Below, one piece after another: positions 5,819 through 10,731 of a stretch of DNA of 10,731 nt. Where the stretch lies: positions 1 to 10,731 of the forward strand of contig JAJRTD010000147.1 of assembly GCA_024278435.1 (NCBI GenBank), written 5' to 3'. Source of the stretch: Gammaproteobacteria bacterium (lineage in GTDB: Bacteria; Pseudomonadota; Gammaproteobacteria; SZUA-229). The position numbers and the translations under genes were made by a program. The notes beneath the pieces are model-generated. The model was not told the DNA's origin and made no database searches. It worked only from the letters and a program-made list of their open reading frames with translations. Position 1 is the first letter of the stretch; the number at the start of each line of letters is the position of its first letter.

Positions 5819-6577
5819 TCAGCCTCGTATTTCTCTTATGGCGGCAACTACCCGGTCGTGACAGTATCGGGCAAGTTCGCTACGGGTTTTGCCCAGGCTG
5901 GAGACCGGTTCAAGAAAATGCACTTCTACATCAATGCCCGGTGCCCGGGTAATTGAATCAAATGATTCACCAATGCTGGTGTCGCCGGTAAACAGCGCAT
6001 CCGGATTGACCGTCACTTTCCCGGTCTGTGGATCTTTTACCGGGTAAAAAATAGCGACCGGCTGCACCATTGATTCGGCATCGATGGCACTCTGCAGCAT
6101 GCGGCTGTGAAAACGTCTTATATGGCCATCGCTGGTGGTGCCTTCGGCGAACACCAGGCAGTTGTGTTTTTGCTGCAGGGCGCTGGTGATTTCACTGGCG
6201 GCATCCGAAGCCGAGCCGTGGTGGCCACGCCGGATGTATAGGGTACCGGCGCGGGTGGCCAGCCAGCCGAACAGGGGCATGGTTTTTACTTCGTGCTTGG
6301 ACAGAAAATGTACCGGCACCAGGTGGCCGATAACAAGGATATCCAGCCAGGACATATGATTGGCAACAAACAGGGTGTTTGCCGGCAGCGGCTGACCGTA
6401 GTATTTTATCTTTACCCCCAGCGAACGGGCAACGGCTCCAAGCCAGCGGGTAACGATTCTGCTGACCACGCCATGTGTGGGAATAGTGTTGCGTAAAAAA
6501 ACGATACTTAGCAGAACACCGGTAACCAGCATAATGGCCAGCAGGATAATGCGGTATAGTTTTCTTATTGAGGACAT
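5819..6577 (-). CDS. PlsC-family lysophospholipid acyltransferase (1-acylglycerol-3-phosphate acyltransferase-like)
   Basis: This membrane-bound enzyme transfers a fatty acyl chain to a lysophospholipid, typically lysophosphatidic acid. It has 252 residues. One transmembrane helix lies near the N-terminus (about 8-28). The acyltransferase blocks follow in order: NHMSWLD at 73-79 with the catalytic H74 and D79 (HX4D); GWLATRAGTLYIRRG at 104-118; FAEGTTSDG at 143-151 in place of the more usual FPEGTRS; and VQPVAIFY at 171-178. The EGTTSDG and RRFHSRMLQSA wording points to the branch containing several Pseudomonas-type PlsC paralogues rather than E. coli PlsC itself, so lysophosphatidic acid is not certain as substrate. 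The ATG at 6577 has no clear ribosome-binding site. It lies on its own between converging znuB and upstream nadC (77 bp gap). Confidence 0.88.
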   Translation of the reverse strand: MSSIRKLYRIILLAIMLVTGVLLSIVFLRNTIPTHGVVSRIVTRWLGAVARSLGVKIKYYGQPLPANTLFVANHMSWLDILVIGHLVPVHFLSKHEVKTMPLFGWLATRAGTLYIRRGHHGSASDAASEITSALQQKHNCLVFAEGTTSDGHIRRFHSRMLQSAIDAESMVQPVAIFYPVKDPQTGKVTVNPDALFTGDTSIGESFDSITRAPGIDVEVHFLEPVSSLGKTRSELARYCHDRVVAAIREIRG

Positions 6578-6607
6578 CGGCTTGATGGCTGAGAATTTAT
6601 CGTTGCT

Positions 6608-6628
6608 ATTATAATGCTTAACAGCATT
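6608..6628 (-). promoter_or_regulatory. Possible -10 element and small hairpin in the nadC-plsC-like gap
   Basis: The 77-bp gap contains a perfect TATAAT on the minus strand at 6613-6608, about 31 bases before the acyltransferase start. No acceptable -35 sits 16-18 bases upstream. A 6-bp hairpin, AATGCT (6613-6618) with AGCATT (6623-6628), abuts it. The hairpin has no T-tract, so it is a weak terminator for nadC. The element may let the acyltransferase be transcribed independently. Confidence 0.3.
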
Positions 6629-6654
6629 TCGGGCTTTCCTATGAATGATCTGGC

Positions 6655-7500
6655 TTAATCAAAGCGCATGGATAAATCGATGGCCCGGACGTTTTTGGTG
6701 AGGGTGCCGGTGGAAATATAATCCACGCCGCTGGCGGCAACCCCGGCAATATTGTCCAGCGTGATATTGCCGGAGGCTTCGGTAATGATATCGCCTGCAG
6801 ACCGGCACAGGTTGACGGCCTGCTTCAGGGTGTCGTTATCAAAGTTATCCAGCAGTACACGGTCAACGCCGGCGTCAATGGCCTGCTGTAATTCATCAAG
6901 GCTTTCCACTTCCACTTCAACGCTCATTTCCGGATTTTGAAAGCGGGCTTCACTGACCGCATCGGCGATACTGCCGCAGGCGTTAATGTGGTTTTCTTTT
7001 ATCAGGAAGGCGTCATACAGTCCAATCCGGTGGTTTTCGCAGCCGCCGCAGGAGACGGCGTATTTCTGTGCCAGTCGTAAACCGGGAATGGTCTTCCGGG
7101 TATCAAGAACTTTTGTACCAGTGTCCGCGACTTTCTGTGCGTATTGCCTGGCCAGGCTTGCCGTCGCTGATAGCATCTGAACGAAGTTGAGCGCGGTGCG
7201 TTCCGCGCTGACAATATTGCGCGACGAACCGCTGATGGTGCACAGTACCTGGCCGGCGTCGATGTCATCACCATCGTCAACACACCAGTCAATCAATATT
7301 TCAGGGTCAAGCTGGCGAAAGGTTTCCTCAAACCAGTCCAGCCCGCAGAATACACAGTCCTCGCGGCTGATGACGGTGGCCAGTGAAATATTATCAGCCG
7401 GGATCAGTTCGGCGGTTATGTCACCTTCGCCGATGTCCTCTTTCAGTGCGACGAAAACATTTTCTTCAATAACGCTTTGCGGTACAAAAAGTAAAGCCAT
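6655..7500 (-). CDS. nadC: Nicotinate-nucleotide pyrophosphorylase (quinolinate phosphoribosyltransferase) NadC
   Basis: NadC converts quinolinate and PRPP to nicotinate mononucleotide, CO2 and pyrophosphate in de novo NAD synthesis, in the cytoplasm. The 281-residue length is normal. Motifs seen are EDIGEGDITAELI (21-33), SAERTALNFVQ (98-108, with substrate-binding R101), DTRKTIPGLR (133-142), K146, NHRIGLYDAFLIKENH (156-171), EVEVE (195-199), VLLDN (215-219) and EASGNI (241-246). The glycine-rich GGG before NHR in many bacterial enzymes reads GGC-E here (152-155); human QPRT also varies at this place, so activity is expected. The ATG at 7500 is kept on homology; its ribosome-binding site is weak. 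It follows argA with 39 bp and a terminator-like hairpin between. NadA and NadB are not in the window. Confidence 0.95.
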   Translation of the reverse strand: MALLFVPQSVIEENVFVALKEDIGEGDITAELIPADNISLATVISREDCVFCGLDWFEETFRQLDPEILIDWCVDDGDDIDAGQVLCTISGSSRNIVSAERTALNFVQMLSATASLARQYAQKVADTGTKVLDTRKTIPGLRLAQKYAVSCGGCENHRIGLYDAFLIKENHINACGSIADAVSEARFQNPEMSVEVEVESLDELQQAIDAGVDRVLLDNFDNDTLKQAVNLCRSAGDIITEASGNITLDNIAGVAASGVDYISTGTLTKNVRAIDLSMRFD

Positions 7501-7514
7501 GGTTTAAAGCCCGG

Positions 7515-7537
7515 GATTAAAAGAACCGAGAGGTTCT
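7515..7537 (-). terminator. Probable intrinsic terminator of argA
   Basis: On the minus strand, 3 bases past the argA stop, AGAACC (7537-7532) pairs with GGTTCT (7527-7522) around TCTC, and TTTTAAT follows directly. The 6-bp stem and short T-run make it a modest terminator, so some read-through into nadC is possible. It precedes the nadC start by about 15 bp. Confidence 0.5.
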
Positions 7538-7539
7538 GC

Positions 7540-8874
7540 CTAGTGAAGTGGTTTGCAAAAAACTTTTGAGTTGCGCTGATAGTTATACAGGGATTTTTTT
7601 TCGATCGGCAGGTCGTCCGCCGCGCATTCAACAAAACCGCGCTCCAGGAACCAGTGCATGGTCTGGGTGGTGAGGGTGAACAGTTTTTTCATGTGTTTTT
7701 TTCTGGCCTGCCATTCGATATGCTGCATTAAATCATCACCGCGGCCGTGTTCCTGATAGTCATGGTGTACTGCGAGGCAGGCCAGTTCGGCGGCTTCCTC
7801 TTCGGCAAAAGTAAACAGTGCGGCGCAGGCGATGATCATGCCGTCACGCTCGATTACCGTGAAGTTATAAATGTCCAGTTCCAGCTGTTCGCGCGAGCGT
7901 TTTACCAGCAGGCCCTGCTCCTCCAGCGGGGAGATCAGCTCCATGATGCCGCCGATATCCTCGATGGTGGCCATGCGCAGGCCTTCGTAGTTCTCTGCAG
8001 TCACCAGTGTGCCGGTGCCGTCACGGGTATACAGCTCCAGCAACAGGGCGCCGTCAACCTGCCGGCTGATGAGGTGAACCCGGCGTACCCCGCCGCGGCA
8101 GGCGCGAGCGGCATTGTTCAGGTGTGACTGGGTTTCCTGGTTTTCCTGCTCCTCACTGCCGTGTTTTTTTAGCCAGGCCTGTGCCTCGGGCAGGTTGAGC
8201 TGTTGTAATAACTCGCCGTCATTGCCGGTAACGCCGTTGTTTTCCATGACGAAAATCAGCTTGTCGGCATTCAGGGCAATGGCGGTTTCAGTGGCAACAT
8301 CTTCGGCGCGCAGATTAAAAATTTCCCCGGTTGACGAATAGCCAATGGGTGAAATCAGTACCACGTTACTGTTTTCCAGGTGCTGGTTAATGGCCTCCGT
8401 ATCAATCTTGCGCACATTGCCGGTCTGGCAGAAATCAACCCCGTTATGAATCCCGTATGGCCGCGCGGTAACAAAATTACCGGAAACCACGCGCACCGAT
8501 GCACCGGCCATGGGCGTGTTCGGCAGACCCATGGATAGCTGCGATTCAATCCGCATGCGAACCTGGCCGACCGCCTGCTCAACTGCAGGCATGTGTTCGT
8601 TAAGGGTGACCCGCATATTATCGGAGAAGGCCGACTGTATATTTAATGTGTCCAGCTGCTGCTTGATCTGCGGGCGGGCGCCGTGAACCAGTACAATGCG
8701 TACCCCCAGGCTGCCCAGCAGGGCGATGTCGTTTATCAGGTGGGGGAAGCCGCTGTGTTCGACGGCTTCACCACCAAACAGAATCACAAATGTGCGTCCG
8801 CGATGGGCGTGGATATAGGGCGCAGACTGTCTGAACCAGCTTACATGGGTATTATTTTGTTGTTTTTTATCCAC
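7540..8874 (-). CDS. argA: Amino-acid N-acetyltransferase (N-acetylglutamate synthase) ArgA
   Basis: ArgA makes N-acetylglutamate from glutamate and acetyl-CoA, the first step of arginine synthesis, and in the family is inhibited by arginine. The GTG at 8874 is chosen: AGGA lies at 8885-8882, seven bases before it, and the resulting 444 residues match E. coli ArgA in length and N-terminus (WFRQSAPYIHAHRG at 13-26). A TTG at 8904 would add ten residues but has no ribosome-binding site and lies almost on the predicted transcript start. Residues about 25-285 are an amino-acid-kinase-like domain (ILFGGEA 31-37, VLVHGARPQI 61-70). Residues about 298-444 are the GNAT acetyltransferase (IACAAL 348-353, LACLAVH 364-370, acetyl-CoA loop QEHGRG 374-379, ERGF 411-414). 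An acidic linker lies near 240-250. Confidence 0.95.
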   Translation of the reverse strand: MDKKQQNNTHVSWFRQSAPYIHAHRGRTFVILFGGEAVEHSGFPHLINDIALLGSLGVRIVLVHGARPQIKQQLDTLNIQSAFSDNMRVTLNEHMPAVEQAVGQVRMRIESQLSMGLPNTPMAGASVRVVSGNFVTARPYGIHNGVDFCQTGNVRKIDTEAINQHLENSNVVLISPIGYSSTGEIFNLRAEDVATETAIALNADKLIFVMENNGVTGNDGELLQQLNLPEAQAWLKKHGSEEQENQETQSHLNNAARACRGGVRRVHLISRQVDGALLLELYTRDGTGTLVTAENYEGLRMATIEDIGGIMELISPLEEQGLLVKRSREQLELDIYNFTVIERDGMIIACAALFTFAEEEAAELACLAVHHDYQEHGRGDDLMQHIEWQARKKHMKKLFTLTTQTMHWFLERGFVECAADDLPIEKKSLYNYQRNSKVFCKPLH

Positions 8875-8914
8875 CTTGCGATCCTGGTACTTCTTTCGTA
8901 ACAATATAACTTGT

Positions 8915-8942
8915 AATATACGCTATTTAGTTTTCTCTTCAA
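8915..8942 (-). promoter_or_regulatory. Predicted argA promoter
   Basis: On the minus strand TTGAAG (8942-8937) and TATATT (8920-8915) are 16 bases apart, a fair sigma-70 pair. Transcription would begin near 8908, leaving a leader of about 34 bases before the GTG at 8874. This agrees with that start over the TTG at 8904. The -35 lies inside the palindrome 8934-8958. Confidence 0.5.
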
Positions 8943-8958
8943 TCGATAATTGAAGAGA
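8934..8958. promoter_or_regulatory. 10-bp palindrome between argA and ilvD, possible operator
   Basis: TCTCTTCAAT (8934-8943) and ATTGAAGAGA (8949-8958) are exact inverted copies with CGATA between. The palindrome covers the predicted argA -35, and its other arm places TTGAAG on the plus strand (8950-8955), facing ilvD. It does not fit the E. coli ArgR box (TGAAT then ATTCA), because its half-sites are in the opposite order. A dimeric regulator of unknown identity is the simplest reading. For ilvD, TATTAT at 8977-8982 preceded by GG is a possible -10, with no -35 at normal distance. Confidence 0.45.
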
Positions 8959-9024
8959 TTTGGTGTTCTCGACAGGTATTATAGAAGCTTAGCCTGCCCA
9001 GGGTTAGCAAGAGGGTTAAATTGC

Positions 9025-10701
9025 ATGGCAAATGATAAAACACGTAAATTTTCGTCCATCATCGTTGACGGTGTCACCCAGGCACCCAGTCGTGCCATGT
9101 TGCATGCTGTCGGTTTTGAAGATGCAGATTTCAAAAAATCCCAGATTGGTATCGCCTCAACCTGGAGCATGGTCACGCCCTGCAATATGCACATTAACAA
9201 GCTGGCGGAAGATGCCGCCCTCGGTGCGGACGAGGCGGGCGCAAAAAGTATTATCTTTAACACGATTACGGTATCCGATGGTATTTCCATGGGCACGCCG
9301 GGCATGCGCTACTCGCTGGTGTCGCGTGAAGTGATTGCCGATTCCATCGAAACCGTGGCCGGTGCCCAGGGCTTTGACGGCCTGGTGGCTATTGGCGGCT
9401 GTGATAAAAACATGCCCGGCTGCATGATCGGCCTGGCCCGGCTGAACCGGCCGTCAATATTTGTCTATGGCGGCACCATTAAACCCGGCGCCAAGCATCG
9501 TGATATTGTTTCCGTGTTCGAGGCCGTTGGCGGTTGTGCCGCTGGCAAGGTCAGCGAAGAAGAGTTAAAAGAAGTGGAGGAGACCGCAATCCCGGGTCCG
9601 GGCTCCTGTGGCGGCATGTACACCGCCAATACCATGGCCTCCGCGATTGAAGCCCTGGGCATGAGCCTGCCCAACAGTTCGGCACAGGAAGCGGTTTCGG
9701 CGGAGAAGAAAGAAGACTGTCACCGTGCCGGTGCGGCGGTGAAAGCGCTGATCGAAAAAGACATTAAGCCCAGCGATATTATGACCCGCAAGGCATTTGA
9801 AAATGCCATTACCGTGGTCATTGCGCTGGGTGGTTCAACCAATGCAGTGCTGCATCTGCTGGCCATGGCGCATGCTGCCAATGTTGAGCTGGAACTGGAT
9901 GACTTTACCCGCATCGGCAAGAACGTTCCGCTGCTGGCTGACCTGCGCCCCAGTGGTAAATATCTAATGTCCGAACTGATCGCTATCGGCGGCATCCAGC
10001 CATTGATGAAAACCCTGCTAGATGCCGGACTGCTGCACGGTGATTGCATGACGGTTACCGGTAAAACCATGGCAGAGAACCTGGCTGATGTGGCGCCTTA
10101 CCCCGGTGAGCAGGATATTATTCATGCCCTGGACAACCCGATCAAGAAAGACAGTCACCTGGTTATCATGTACGGCAATATCGCCACAACCGGCGCGGTG
10201 GCAAAAATTACCGGCAAGGAAGGTCTGCGCTTTACCGGCAACGCGCGCGTGTTCGAGTCGGAGGAATCGGCGCTAGCAGCCATTCTGGATGATACCGTGG
10301 TGAAGGATGATGTAGTGGTCATCCGTCACGAAGGCCCGGTTGGCGGCCCCGGCATGCGCGAAATGTTAAGCCCCACCGGCGCCATAATGGGCAAGGGCCT
10401 GGGCAAGGATGTGGCGCTGATCACCGATGGTCGTTTCTCCGGCGGCAGTCACGGTTTTGTGGTGGGTCATGTGACCCCGGAAGCCGCCGTTGGCGGCCCG
10501 ATTGCGATTATTGAAACCGGTGACAGTATTACCATCGACGCAGAAAACCGCACCCTCAACCTGAACATCCCGCAGGAAGAAATCGATGCCCGCCTGGCGA
10601 AATGGACTGCGCCGGCGCCAAAAGAAAACCGTGGCGTTTTGGCGAAGTACGCCCGCCTGGTGTGTTCCGCCTCGGAAGGCGCGGTGACCGATAAGTTTTA
10701 A
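9025..10701 (+). CDS. ilvD: Dihydroxy-acid dehydratase IlvD
   Basis: IlvD dehydrates 2,3-dihydroxy-isovalerate and 2,3-dihydroxy-3-methylvalerate to the keto acids used for valine, isoleucine and, onward, leucine, pantothenate and CoA. It is a cytoplasmic Fe-S enzyme. The ATG at 9025 gives 558 residues, starting [25 protein letters not shown] at 9011-9015 precedes it. The open frame begins earlier, at 8950, but that would run through the palindrome region and add 25 residues unlike the family. Cluster cysteines are C53 (TPCN), C126 ([10 protein letters not shown]) and C195 ([14 protein letters not shown]). [10 protein letters not shown] (468-477) holds the serine implicated in catalysis, and GHVTPEA is at 481-487. 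The length is that of the shorter IlvD class, typically [2Fe-2S], rather than the roughly 616-residue oxygen-labile E. coli form; cluster type is inference. It is divergent from argA. Confidence 0.96.
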   Translation: MANDKTRKFSSIIVDGVTQAPSRAMLHAVGFEDADFKKSQIGIASTWSMVTPCNMHINKLAEDAALGADEAGAKSIIFNTITVSDGISMGTPGMRYSLVSREVIADSIETVAGAQGFDGLVAIGGCDKNMPGCMIGLARLNRPSIFVYGGTIKPGAKHRDIVSVFEAVGGCAAGKVSEEELKEVEETAIPGPGSCGGMYTANTMASAIEALGMSLPNSSAQEAVSAEKKEDCHRAGAAVKALIEKDIKPSDIMTRKAFENAITVVIALGGSTNAVLHLLAMAHAANVELELDDFTRIGKNVPLLADLRPSGKYLMSELIAIGGIQPLMKTLLDAGLLHGDCMTVTGKTMAENLADVAPYPGEQDIIHALDNPIKKDSHLVIMYGNIATTGAVAKITGKEGLRFTGNARVFESEESALAAILDDTVVKDDVVVIRHEGPVGGPGMREMLSPTGAIMGKGLGKDVALITDGRFSGGSHGFVVGHVTPEAAVGGPIAIIETGDSITIDAENRTLNLNIPQEEIDARLAKWTAPAPKENRGVLAKYARLVCSASEGAVTDKF

Positions 10702-10731
10702 AACATCGGTAGCTTACCCCTGCAATTGATC

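Noticed and set aside
5802..5823. GCTGA/TCAGC symmetry formed by the two stop codons of znuB and the acyltransferase gene
   Set aside because: Only 5 bp with a 12-base loop, easily expected by chance, and no T-tract on either side.
8875..8904. TTG start of ArgA at 8904
   Set aside because: It has no ribosome-binding site and lies next to the predicted transcript start; GTG 8874 has AGGA at the right distance and matches E. coli ArgA in length.
8950..9024. Longer IlvD start at 8950
   Set aside because: The extra 25 residues have no resemblance to the family and would be encoded by the divergent control region; ATG 9025 gives the usual IlvD beginning.
1..10731. tRNA, rRNA, riboswitch (including a thiamine-pyrophosphate element before thiD), phage or defence genes
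   Set aside because: None could be recognised; the thiD leader is only about 115 bp and shows no TPP-riboswitch-like conserved words.

Overview
The window looks like chromosomal DNA of a gammaproteobacterium with GC a little above 50% (judged by eye). The grounds are the fused ArgA-type N-acetylglutamate synthase, the zur-znuC-znuB cluster divergent from znuA, the thiD/rubredoxin divergent pair, and a UPF0047 (YjbQ) protein of the same 138-residue length as I recall for E. coli YjbQ. The order cannot be fixed from the sequence. Nothing indicates a plasmid, phage or insertion sequence, and no gene-free stretch reaches 300 bp.

Layout. 1-288 (-): N-terminal part of thiD, running off the window. 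289-403: short divergent control region with an inverted repeat. 404-574 (+): rubredoxin, a 56-residue gene. 578-619: strong RNA-type hairpin. 637-1596 (+): a GTG-started D-2-hydroxyacid dehydrogenase of the glycerate dehydrogenase/hydroxypyruvate reductase type. 1601-1657: perfect 21-bp inverted repeat between converging genes. 1663-2517 (-): two tandem YjbQ/UPF0047 genes, the first transcribed being canonical and the second having lost most conserved active-site residues. 2637-3599 (-): znuA. 3629-3649: Zur box. 3671-5806 (+): zur, znuC and znuB with overlapping ends, a complete zinc-uptake regulon with its own repressor. 5819-6577 (-): PlsC-family acyltransferase. 6655-7500 (-): nadC. 7540-8874 (-): argA, with a probable terminator before nadC. 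8875-9024: divergent argA/ilvD control region with a palindrome. 9025-10701 (+): ilvD.

How the genes work together. The best-integrated unit is zinc uptake: ZnuA catches Zn(II) in the periplasm, ZnuB is the membrane channel, ZnuC the ATPase, and Zur very probably represses both directions from the shared palindrome. The other genes are biosynthetic housekeeping: thiamine (thiD, possibly the YjbQ pair), NAD (nadC), arginine (argA), branched-chain amino acids (ilvD) and phospholipid acylation.

I found no clear novel system. The observations most worth a second look are the degenerate YjbQ paralogue kept next to an intact copy, the perfect CACAGAGACACAGA-type repeat, the G.U-preserving hairpin after rubredoxin, and the nested palindromes at the zinc operator. 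Several start codons were revised from the longest open frame: znuA, znuC, znuB, argA, ilvD and the second yjbQ.
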